A stretch of DNA of 64,000 bases, taken from assembly GCF_000002235.5 (NCBI RefSeq), contig NW_022145615.1, positions 10,048,891 through 10,112,890 on the forward strand. Reading direction: 5' to 3'. How positions within the stretch are numbered: the stretch's first letter is position 1; the number at the start of each line of letters is the position of its first letter. This document shows positions 53,737 to 64,000 of the stretch, in pieces. This stretch comes from Strongylocentrotus purpuratus. Lineage: Eukaryota; Echinodermata; Echinoidea; Camarodonta; Strongylocentrotidae. The notes under the pieces are model-generated. The model did not search any database. It was given only the letters and a program-made list of their open reading frames with translations, and was not told the origin of the DNA. The position numbers were made by a program, and so were the translations under genes.

Positions 53737-56700
53737 CAGTGTACAGAAGTGTGAGGTGATCCTGTTGAAACTTCCGGTCGTATTGAGTGGCTTCGTTCTA
53801 AAGGAACACATTCTGAATGCATATTCTTACTCTTGGGATTTAGTTTTGCTTTGCTTTACATGTAAATTCCATAATCCATACCTTTGACTAGATCTAGATC
53901 TATTTTTCTCTCTTTCTAACATTCTTAAACTGTAATCAAGAGTCTATTTTACAGTTTGCCAGAAAGAGGATCTACATGTACACGTTGTTATAGATCTACA
54001 TGTAGTAGATTTTAAATAGATAATCATTATTATTATTATTTGGTAGAATCTTGAATGAATACTGGCAATACACTAGTCTGATTGAATTGTAAAATAGTAT
54101 GTTCAAGGGAGTAATGGTATTTTAAAGCAAAATGATGTCCACCAGCACCAGATTTGTTCATCTATTTTGTTTGTCCTCACTTTGCACTCATGGTAAACTA
54201 ATTAAGAGAACCAGATATATTTTCATCCAGACAAAGAAAGTGGTGCAGCCCCCTAATTAATGACCGTTGCATAAAGTCCTAGAGCATAAACCCAGGTCAA
54301 TTGGATTGTTTATGGTTCTTAATATATCATGTTTACTATTCACCATGTCATGTTTTCATGTGTAGGGTCTATGTACATGTTTGTCTTTACATGTATTTTT
54401 ATGTTATGCAGGCCCTCCCTCCCCCCGAGTATAACAGTATTTTAACTACTGATGGGGCTACCCTGTTGAAATAAAAATAAATAAATCAAAATATAAATAA
54501 ATTATAATACAGAGAGCCAAGATGCCAAGCAAGCTCCCTCCAGATCACCTCATCCTGGAAAGAAGGAAACGAGACGACCAACGTGAGGAAGCGGAAGCCG
54601 CCACAAAGTACAACGCCCTCTGCGACCTGAAGAACGACTGGGAGAAGACCACGGACCGGCGGATACAGTCTAACACGGTCAAGAGACGGGTCAGGAGCTT
54701 GATGCAGCAAGAAGAGTTCTCACTAGAAGACAGAAGACAGAGGTCAGTGCCATAAAATAGTAGAATGATCTAAGTGGCAGATCGGGTGTCAGACCCTTCT
54801 CAGCAATATAATTTTGTTAAGGAGATTTTTTAATCATTTTTTGCATAGGAGCAATGAATAGAGTTGTTAGAAAAGACACAATACTATTGAATAGTGACAC
54901 TATCAAAGTGGCAATTTGAAATGTATGTACAGTTTTTACTTAATTTTATTAATTTATAACATTTCCTATCATTCATCAATTTTTCTTTGATTTTTTAATT
55001 TTTCAGCTCCCTACCAAGATACTCTTTACTTAGGTCTGATTTCTTTTTAACGTATTCCGTGTACCATTTTCTTCTCTCTCAGATTAAGGGAAATGTTAGC
55101 AGAGGAAAATGACCAATACCTGGTTGAGATGGAAGCAAGTCAAGAAACACTTTTGGAGCGACAATCGAAGATGAGGGAACGCGCAAAGTTTCTGAAGGAG
55201 AAGAGGGAGAAAGAAAGATTAAAGATTGTTGCCGAAAAACTTGATCAAAAATGGAGGTGCGTCTTTGTCTAAGCTGATGTTCATATCATTTTTTAACTGG
55301 TGAATTCATGCAAGGCTTTGTTTCCAAGATATACAAATTCCCTTTAAACAGGAGGTTCAAAAGTAACACTAGCCTGCTAGAAAATTGGTTTAAAAACATT
55401 TTTGTCTGGTTTGCTGGTCAACGAATAGTTTTATATATGTTTCTGAAAGTGCGTAGTACTAGGAGGGGGGAATTGTAAGAATTTTTTAGACAGAAGATAT
55501 TAAACGAGTGCAACTATAGCTATGGGAAAGCTTTGTGCCACCCCTGAAATATGTTTGATCAAAATGTCTTATTTTGACAAACAATTTCAGTTATTAAATA
55601 GTTGTTCCACTATAATGCTTAGGAGAAGCTGTACAAATCTGTAAGTATGTTAGATTAGCAGAAATTGGCGCTGTACCTTAGAAGCAACCCTGGTACCGTG
55701 TTTAAAATGAATCCTTCAATTGTTCTTGGCTTCAAGATTCAAGAAGATTCAAGATTAATTTATTGTCATGTAACAAATACATTACATTTGTCTTCGGACA
55801 TTCAAAGATGCATACACATATACATAATGATATATAAATACAAACAAAATAATTACATTTTGATTTAATAATAATCACAATTTTTTATCTGGCAGAGAGG
55901 AATGCGAGGAGCTGCGATCCACGCTCACTCGACGGCACATGGACGAGGTGTGCATGGACCGGAGCCACCAGCTGGAGACCAAGGCCCGCATGCAGGCGCA
56001 CGACCAGGAGGTGGAGCGCATGTACGCGGACCTCTGGGAGAAGGACAGGCTGGCCAAGGAGGCCAAGGAGGAGAAGATCGCCCAGGAACAGCACGGCAGG
56101 AACATGGAGATGCTGAGCGTCCTCCAGAAGCAGATGGCTGCCATCGAGGCCAAGCGCCAGGAGGAGAAACAGCTCAGGATCGACGGTGGCAAGTTGAGGG
56201 TAAGGATTGGATGTACCTAGTGGTTTGGGGAAAATAGATCCTGGGTTCCCCAAAAAAATTACTTTTAAGAATTATGCCTGACCCAAATAATTTTGAAAGT
56301 TCCACAATCCCCCCCCCCCCCCCCATCCCCTTAGTTGAAATATATATTGGGAGCTTTTTATCTCTAACAATATCTTAAAACTTATACCCTATATGAAGTT
56401 AATATAAATATCTGATGATATCAACTTTGTGTGTGTCATAGGCCACAAATAAAACAATTTGAAATGTGATGGAATTTTGATATTTTTCGATATCACAGCA
56501 CTATCATGATTAGTATGTAGTCTGTAGTTCCAATTCATGTAGAAAGGTTTAATGCTAATGGATATTTAGCACCAAAAAAAAACATTTCTATACACTCTGC
56601 AGTTATGGATGATTCCCAAATTTATGTGAGGGTCAAATCAAGCATTCAAATGAAGGCTTAGAGCTTCAAAAAAAGTGAAATGCAAATTGATGTCTACCAC

Positions 56701-59700
56701 TCAAAATTACACCATGGATTCAAGTACAGTGCGTCCCAGAAAAAACGAAACTGAGATTCATCAATGTTTCATCATAACTTAATCACCATTATAATTAATA
56801 AATAACACATATTTGTAAAGCTTAGACCCTCCTCTTTCATTTGATACAACTCGTATGACACATATTTCACGCATGAGTGATTAAAAACAATTTGAAGAGA
56901 GGAAACCAAAAAATCATTTGGCGGGCGGTATCTAAATTTCAAAGAGAAAATCAAATTTCTAAAAAGTTCTGTTTCTGCCCTTTTATATGACACCTCAATC
57001 AGGAAAAATGAGCAAGGAATAATAAAGTTCTGTTTATTTAAAGTGATGTTTGCATTTCCATAATTTGATTTAAGAAGTTCGTTTTTACTGGCTGCCTGCC
57101 GTAGCGATAAGCAGAATTGACAAAAGACTTAATTCTGTGTCGTAAACAATCAGCCATGCATGAAGTCTTTCGTCTTTGTCTGAGCATCAACGAAACAATA
57201 CACGTAGGGCCATTCATCTCAGATTTAACATTGTTATACGATGCCTTTAAAGATAATACTTACATGCTACATGATCAACTTTTTCTCATCCATTCTATAC
57301 CTTTTCCTTCACAATGTAATCGCATGACCAGAACTCAACTTTATCTTTAATGCATTGCATCCTTTCCTCCCGCAGAAAGAGGAGGCTGCTCTGAGGAAGC
57401 TGGAGGAGCAGCGTGCCATGGCTGAGAAGAGGGCGCTTCAGCAGGAGATGCGAGATGGCCTGGACCAGAACATCAAGCTCAAGGCCAAGAGGATGGCCAA
57501 GGAGGTGCAGGAGGAGTTGGCCCTTGACATGAAGATCCTGGAGAAACTCCTGGAAGAGTCCAGGAACGAGGCCATGGAGATTACACAGAGAAAGGTCAGT
57601 TATTTCATTTTCATTTCATTTCTTGCTCTTTATTAGCCTCAAATTTAAATTTAAATTTTAAAAAAAATCAACATTTGCCACGTAACAGCTGCGTAACAGC
57701 TGCACTGCTAAAGCCAGGGTAATGATGCTGCATTATTGTAGAGGCTTAGAGACTTCTGATAATGTAAGTGTTAGGCGCTATATAAAGCAAATATAATTAT
57801 TATTAAAGTCAAGGTTACAAAATTGAATTATGACTGCCATTTTTATGAAGAATAATTTCAGTAAAGGCCATCATTGATTCATATAGTTTCATCTCCATAT
57901 TTGTTGTGAGGAGAAAAAGGAACTTCAATCATTGATCCGTATAGTTTTATCACAATTGATATTAAATGGTCCATGTATTTTACCTGTGACAACAAATTTT
58001 TGTTTAGCTTAACATCTTGTTATACAATACCAGCTTTGTTAATTAAAGCTTATCTGTACTAGTTTGGAAAGAAGGGATTAGACCACACAGGATGGTCACT
58101 GACAGGTGGCTTTCTCATCAACTCAGCTCTCAATTAACATAAGAAAAAGAGGATCATGGGGGGCCAATGGTCATCCATCAGGCAAAATTTCTATATAGAG
58201 GAAGCAAGTAGCTACAAGTAGTACAGTGGGCCTTTAAAATAATTTTTGGGGGATATACAGTCATCAAATTTCTTTCCTGCTTGTGCCGAAACAGAAAGAA
58301 CTCAGGCAAGAGGACCAGCGCTACCGCAAGTACCTCCAAGAACAGATGCGGCTTGAGCAGCAGCGGGAAGCAGAGATCGACCGCATGATCTCAGCCGAGG
58401 TGGAGAGACAGTGGCAGAAGAGGCTATCTCAATGGGCCAAGGAGCGCAACGCCCGCAAGAGACTCATGGAAGAGGTGCTGGCGATTAGGAGACAGCAGGT
58501 GGAAGAAAGATGTAAGCAGAACTTAATTCATAATGTGAAGTGGTGGTGGTGGTGTTGAAGGTAGTGATGGCAGTGTTGAAGAAGAATAAGAAGTAGGAGA
58601 GACAAAGAGAAGAAGAAGGAGAAGAAGAAAAAGACAGAGAAGAAAAGAAGAAGGAAAAAAAGTGGAGGAAGAGGAGGGTGATGATGGCAGTGACAATGAT
58701 GATGAAGAAGAAGATGATGATGATGATAGGATGGATATACGATTTATTGAAATTTATGGACTGAAAAAACAAATTCATTTTCTGAATATTTCCTTCAGTT
58801 TAGCTGTACAGTTCGTAAATGCAACTTACTAAGAGCAAATGTATCTTGAGAGGTGTAAAATTATATCAAATGTTTAAAAAATTGCATTTGTGCCCCCAAA
58901 TATGTTGCTCTCAAGAAAAGGAGAAGGCTTCTGTTTTTCTATTTGGAAAACATTAGATCAATACTTTGAAATAGTTATGGACTACGGAAAGATTGAATGC
59001 TGAATGTATTGATACATTCTTAAAGATAAAGACAAGTTATGGTCATGCGATTGCATTGTGAAAGAAACGTGGAATCAATCAGAAAAGGTTGATCATCTAG
59101 CATATAAGTATTTGTGTATACTGCAAGGTTCTGGAATCATCAAAATGATAAGAAATTTAGCCCAGTCTTGGTAAAGTTACAAGCACTGTATACAGAAAGG
59201 TGTATATGGGACTATGCGACACGTACCCGACACGTGCGCGATATCTATCAGGTCCAAATAGATATAATAATTTACCAAATATATCAATTAGTAGGCGTTT
59301 TTTCTGCAAAATTTGTATCATCACGTATTAGTCAAAACATAATTCTTTCACATGATTGGTAATAAGAGCTTCCATTTCATTTTTTGAGAGGGGGCACTTC
59401 CAAAACTGATCTTTACCTTTAATCATTTTTTTTCTTCTTTTGAATCAGTGGCCGCCAACGCAAACGCGCAGGCCGAGCTGGCCAAAGAGAGGGAGGCCAT
59501 GCAGGCTGCCATGGAGGAACACAAGAGACTTGACGATGAAAAGCAGGCTGCGATCCTAGCCGCCAACAAGAACTACGAACAGAACCTCCTGGGACAGATG
59601 GAGTACACCAACAGACAGCAGGAGCAGGCTAAGGATGAGGAGTACCGCGAGTACCTCCACGGGCTGGAGACGGAGGCAGAATACCAGGCCAAGCTGAAGG

Positions 59701-59786
59701 AGGCCCTCGCTAGGCCAGTCATAGACAAGGCCCACCCTGTCAGGAGGCAGCACATGTCAGCACGCAAATCTCCTCAGATCGCATAA
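52958..59786 (+). CDS. CFAP53: CFAP53 (CCDC11), cilia and flagella associated protein 53
   Basis: Seven exons, 52958-53026, 54513-54742, 55083-55256, 55896-56199, 57376-57594, 58295-58511 and 59449-59786, join with GT-AG introns and consistent phases into 516 codons plus TAA. Human CFAP53 is 514 aa. The start MLATQKPRRTREFTGPTPHS corresponds to the human N-terminus with its GPTP motif. Other family signatures are VAEKLDQKWREECEELRSTL, LWEKDRLAKEAKEEK and the closing KAHPVRRQHM. The protein is almost entirely Glu/Lys/Arg-rich coiled coil. In animals CFAP53 is an axonemal and centriolar-satellite protein needed for motile cilia and left-right patterning. Introns hold a (TTA)n tract (53702-53737) and two TTAA MITEs. 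All exons are intact. Confidence 0.93.
58043..58237. mobile_element. TTAA-flanked MITE, copy C, in CFAP53 intron 5
   Basis: The same family as 25778 and 37322: TTAAAGCTTATCTG at the left, a shared core with CTCAATTAACATAAGAAAAA, and GGGCCTTTAA at the right. The left end is closest to copy A. Confidence 0.8.
59020..59422. mobile_element. TTAA-type inverted-repeat element in CFAP53 intron 6
   Basis: The left TTAAAGATAAAGACAAGTTA and the right end, which reads TTAAAGGTAAAGATCAGTTT on the other strand, form an inverted repeat of about 24 bases. The interior matches 13042-13436 inverted. The 82-codon frame inside corresponds to one in the other copy but carries different stops, so coding is unlikely. 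It ends 26 bases before exon 7. Confidence 0.8.
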
Positions 59787-61124
59787 AGCACTTAACAGTC
59801 TTGAAGACATAGTCCTTCCACCTATAGAATGTTTTTCCTATTGATGAATTTGCCTTGAAAGCGTGGTCATTCCAATTTCTATTAATTAAATGCATGTACC
59901 AAATTACTTACATTCTGTAAACTGGCCTATTGTAACCATTTTAACATTGCCCATTTGAAGGTACTTCAGATAGATGTTGATAAAAAGCCTTCTGTGGGTA
60001 TGTACTCATTTTTTTTTCATATTCGTTAAAAGGTATCCATTTCTCAGCAAAATATAAATTGCTTGTGAAAATGTAATGGTATTTATACTCATATTTAATG
60101 TGACCATTGTTGCTGCCTTTTCATCATTGTTCCGATATCTGAACAGGTCACCAAAAATGTATGTATTATTCGAAACGATGGTACGAAGCACCACCATTTG
60201 ACTCCATTTTACTTGTGTGGATTTTGTAGCAACTTTGTGTTCACTGTACCTCACTGTATTATTGTGCATATCTTGAGAATTTCTAACATAAGCTTGATTT
60301 AAAAACTTGAGAAACATCAACCACATGTAGTCACACATAGAGAAAAAGATTGCTAGATGTTATGTGGAATTTGCTTTGATACAGGCCAATCAAATATCTT
60401 ATTTTTATTTCTTCTTTTTCTTATATTATGATGATTGCAAACTATAATTGTTTATTGACACAAAAATTGTGTTTGTTGAGCATCATGTGGTGTCTTTATT
60501 TTCTGATGATTTTAAGAACCAATATACATAAATCATCATTTAAATGATGTAGCGAGTCATGTGACTTAATTGTTAACCCCTATCATTTGTCCTCTGTTGA
60601 TTATTATATTTAATTGTTCCAGATTAGCATTAGTTCAATTCTTCATCCTATTTTGTGATAAGGACTGATTAACTTTCTTTTTCTTTTATTGAAATAACAT
60701 TGTTGCTTGGATTGTGAGTTTTATGTCAATTAATAGGGATTTGGACAGTCATCTCATACACTGTAAATATGTATAGGCTTGGCATTGAAGTACTTTCTAT
60801 ATCTCTCCAATCCTGCAGCTAGTATTTGGTCTGTGTAGGGCTATGGTGACAAGGAGGAAAAATAGTATTTGAAAGTTTAGAAATTAAAAGATTATCTGTT
60901 TTTGATTGCGGAATCTGCAAATCAATAACTCCGTCCTCAAGCAGAATGTATATAAAATGTTGTTCATTACAACAACAAAAATCCACCTTGTATGAATTGC
61001 AAGTTGTATTCAATATGTTTGTAAATTGTATATAAATATATACAAATGTATATATATATATTTGTATCTGCATTGGCAAGAGTTTTTCTGTTACAATAAC
61101 TGTAAATTGATGGTAATTGTCTTT
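59787..61124 (+). other. CFAP53 3' untranslated region (inferred)
   Basis: AT-rich sequence with no other gene between the CFAP53 stop and the first good polyadenylation signal. The extent is inferred. Confidence 0.4.
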
Positions 61125-61130
61125 AATAAA
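61125..61130 (+). terminator. Polyadenylation signal AATAAA
   Basis: AATAAA in CTTTAATAAACAGAATAC, 1.34 kb after the CFAP53 stop, followed by T/G-rich sequence (GGTTAAATGTGTTTAAATT) as expected of a cleavage site. Confidence 0.5.
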
Positions 61131-61900
61131 CAGAATACAAAGCTATGGTTAAATGTGTTTAAATTCATTACTGTGGGTTGAGTTAGAATGAACTGTAAAG
61201 TAGCAGATGTTTACTTATCTCGTATTCAAATCGCATTTTAGACTTTTACTTACATGAGACAAAATCTAAGTAAAATACTTACTGATAAGGCCTATAAAAA
61301 GATTTTGTATTGCCCTTTGCAACCGACTCCGAAATCTTGAAATCTATGGTCGCCTTTTAATTTGTTTAATTTTTTTTACCGTGTTTTACAAGAACAAAAT
61401 GTAATAAAGCATCCAAAATTGAGAAATATCAGCCAAAAGAGGGAAATCATTTTTTTTAAAAAAGATTTTCGACCGACCGACCCATGTTTTGGCACCTAAA
61501 CGGCAATACAACATCTTTTTTTTCTTCTGCCTAAGCATCGTGACACCACACGGTCAATCAAAAGTAATGCGCAATTAACGCTTCGCAATAAATGCGCGCT
61601 AATATAACTGTGCGTAGGTTATGGTATTGCATAAAAAAACCATATGCCTGCCAATCAAGGCCTCCAAATAATTGGCTTAAGTCTATTAGGGAGCTGTCTT
61701 AAATTTAGGGTAGAATACTTGGTCAAAACTTTGAACTGAATACCCCAATTGGCTAAGTATTTTATCTAAGCCAAATCAAATACTAAGTAAAACACCTTAA
61801 ATTTGGTACTCAAGTATTGAATTGAATACCCCCCCCCCCCTATTTTAATGCCCAGAAAAACTAGAAATGTAAGACCTTCCAGTGATGTTATGTTTGAACA
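61131..61900. other. No gene seen
   Basis: AT-rich intergenic sequence with no exon-like stretch on either strand. Confidence 0.5.
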
Positions 61901-61903
61901 TGC

Positions 61904-61981
61904 ATGTGTGTGTGTGTGTGTGTGTGTGTTTGTATTTTGGAATAACTATTGACATTTAATTAGTGGTACATTTCTCTAAGC

Positions 61982-62024
<43 letters not shown>

Positions 62025-62151
62025 TCTCTCTTTCTCACTCACACCTCTCTTTCTCATCCTCTCCCCTCTTTCTCTCTCCCTTCATGAATTTCGTTCCTAC
62101 CCCCCCCCCCACCTCTCTATCTCTCTCTTTATATCTCTCACTTTCTATCCC

Positions 62152-62187
<36 letters not shown>

Positions 62188-62362
62188 TTCTTTGTCTCCT
62201 CTCTCTCTCTTTCTCTCTTCTCTCTCTCTCTCTCACTTTCTCTCTCCTCTCTTTCTCTATCTCTCTATATATATTATATATCTCTCACATCTCTTTCTCT
62301 CCCTTTTATTGCTCTTTCTTCTCCCTCCCCCCTCTTTCTCTATATGTCTCTCTCTCACACAC
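61904..62362. repeat. (TG)n and long (CT)n microsatellites
   Basis: A (TG)n tract at 61904-61928 and imperfect CT repeats from 61982 to 62362. The Leu/Ser-rich frames across them are not genes. Confidence 0.95.
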
Positions 62363-62659
62363 ACGCACACTTTTTTCTTTTTTTTTAACAATTTTGTTTT
62401 ATTTCTCCAGATGTGTAATACAAACCATGACATACAATTGAATAAAATAAACGTGTTCAATATTGATGCTTTTACATAAACATAATTAAACACAAACTTA
62501 TTTGCAGTATAATATAACTTAGCAACAAAGTAAACGTATAAGTACCTAAACATAATATGTCAATTGTAAATGTTATTTACTTATATATTACACAAAAAAA
62601 CAAATCTGGAGATAATTTTACTGAAACAATCCTGCCCCCTCCCTGCCCCCTACATCACA

Positions 62660-62760
62660 CAGACATACTCACCCTCTATCACACAAACATACTCACCCAC
62701 TCACACACATACTCACCCACCCACCCACCCACCCCCCCCCCCCACACACACACACACAGT
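62660..62760. repeat. CACACTCAC/CCCA low-complexity tract
   Basis: ATACTCACCCAC-type repeats leading into a C run and (CA)n. Confidence 0.9.
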
Positions 62761-62789
62761 ACTCACTCAGTGGATGTCTGCCAACATTC

Positions 62790-63430
62790 TCAACTTAAGA
62801 AAAATATACTAAATAAGTTATCCAGGCCGCAAAATCGAGTTACGCTTTTAACAAGCTCACGGTGGAGAAGAAAGCAAATCTTAATCTTAAGCTGCTCCCA
62901 CTTTAAAAAATGTGATCCTAGCTTTCCCATTTTAATTGCTATTTTCTTTTCTTCATCCCTATACTTAAAAATGCTTTTTTTCATCTTTTCTAAAGTTAGT
63001 ACTCGCCCCCCCCCCCCGATCTTGACATAAATGTAACATACTTCACCATGAAAATGATAGTATTACACATTTTTATTCTATATGAACTACCTACCAACCC
63101 AACAAATATATCTCGCCATTCTAAATCTTTAATTTCATCTAACTCAAAAAGTTGTATTAAAGCCTGCCATAACCTTTGAACGCTCCCACAAGATAAAAAT
63201 AAATGTTTGTATGTTTCTATTTCCTGCTTACAAAACGAACATAAATTATCACCAACAAAACCAAATCTATGAAGATGCTCATTAGTGTATACATGGCTCC
63301 ATGCAATAATTTAAATTGAAATTCACGTTGTTTTCTAATGAGTATAGTAATTCTTGGTCTAACAAATATTTCTTTTAATTCTTTATCTATAAAATCATAA
63401 TCATTTTGCCCATCCCTTACCTGCACACAC
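62790..63430 (-). mobile_element. LINE ORF2 C-terminal fragment
   Basis: The minus strand encodes, in shifting frames, KELKEIFVRPRITILIRKQR, EFQFKLLHG, TNEHLHRFGFVGDNLCSFC with KHLFLSCGSV, and finally KYRDEEKKIAIKMGKLGSHF. This is the order at the end of an L1/Tx1-like ORF2. A G run near 63010 breaks it. The 5' end is lost in a (CA)n tract at 63425-63460. Confidence 0.75.
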
Positions 63431-63479
63431 TCACACACACACACACGCACACACACATACATTTACCCCCTATCTAACC

Positions 63480-63503
63480 TCTCTCTCTCTCTCTCTCTCT
63501 CTC
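63480..63503. repeat. (CT)n microsatellite
   Basis: A pure CT run. Confidence 0.9.
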
Positions 63504-64000
63504 TACCATGTGAAAAACGACGGGAGTATACTGGGATGGTTGACTAAAGATTTTGAGTTAAGATAAGTGTAGTAAGGAGAATCGCTTGGAACTTAATCAC
63601 AATATTGGAAAGCGATTTTGGAAAACATTTCACTTTAGAGCGCACATAATTTATACACCGTTGCCCAGAGAGTTGGAATTAATTTTTATTATTTCATACT
63701 CTTTTTATGAAGAGATTGTGAGAATATGATTTATTCTTGATAGATAAAATTAACATTTTCGCAGAACTTTATAAATCAATTTAAATAGTCATGAAGATCG
63801 ATCAATACAGTTTTGAGAAGACATAAACTAGACCAAAAATAAAGAATAATTCTCACAATCATTTCATGAAAAGAGGAGAGAGAAAAAAAATTGTTACAAC
63901 TTCTTGGTATAAATAGACGTATACACGGGTCTGAGATCTATCGGTCACAAAATATCTGACAAGCACCAAAATAGACACCCGTAGGCCTAACAAAGTTTAT
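63504..64000. other. No gene seen
   Basis: AT-rich sequence to the window end with no exon, RNA gene or repeat I can name. Confidence 0.4.

Noticed and set aside
55885..56253. Long frames on both strands overlapping CFAP53 exon 4
   Set aside because: They are shadows of the GC-rich coiled-coil exon; the splice phases and similarity to CFAP53 fix the + strand frame at 55896-56199.
59448..59450. GTG at 59448 as a start for the last CFAP53 segment
   Set aside because: It spans the splice acceptor; the segment is exon 7, joined in phase to exon 6.

Overview
The window is animal nuclear DNA: spliced genes, AT-rich introns, many microsatellites and several classes of decayed transposon. The Death-NACHT-LRR genes, of a family greatly expanded in sea urchins, suggest an echinoderm, most likely an echinoid. 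This is an inference; another NLR-rich invertebrate is not excluded.

The left 51 kb is a tandem segmental duplication carrying NLR-type innate immune receptor genes on the minus strand. Unit 2 (about 36.3-51.3 kb) holds a gene I can assemble into one uninterrupted six-exon frame (49509 down to 39987, 1321 codons before the stop). It encodes three Death domains, a linker of 94-residue repeats, a NACHT ATPase and a short LRR tail. Unit 1 (about 5.3-23 kb) holds the same six exons with two single-base deletions, so it looks like a pseudogene unless these are sequence errors. Bases 1-1033 and 3446-3560 match the far end of the unit, so a third unit (unit 0) probably lies left of the window.

Between units 0 and 1 is a lone terminal exon of a nicotinic acetylcholine receptor-like subunit (4653-5009, +). 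Between units 1 and 2 lie a GCGC-hairpin satellite, a 1.2 kb G-rich minisatellite and a very young Ty3/gypsy-type LTR retrotransposon (28146-35304). That element has 1.7 kb LTRs that look identical, a 4-bp target duplication and a tRNA-Trp primer site, but it lacks most of gag and has a stop in pol.

The right 11 kb carries a complete seven-exon ciliary gene, CFAP53/CCDC11 (52958-59786, +, 516 aa). A perfect RFX X-box abuts a full CRE about 350 bp upstream of its ATG, and a polyadenylation signal lies at 61125. Beyond it are microsatellites and a LINE fragment.

Mobile DNA explains most length differences between the two NLR units. It includes TTAA-flanked MITEs (one with a clean empty site in the sister unit), a 1.3 kb inverted-repeat element nested in a LINE inside an NLR intron, poly-G/poly-C hAT-like elements with 8-bp duplications, and a LINE nested in a palindromic MITE.
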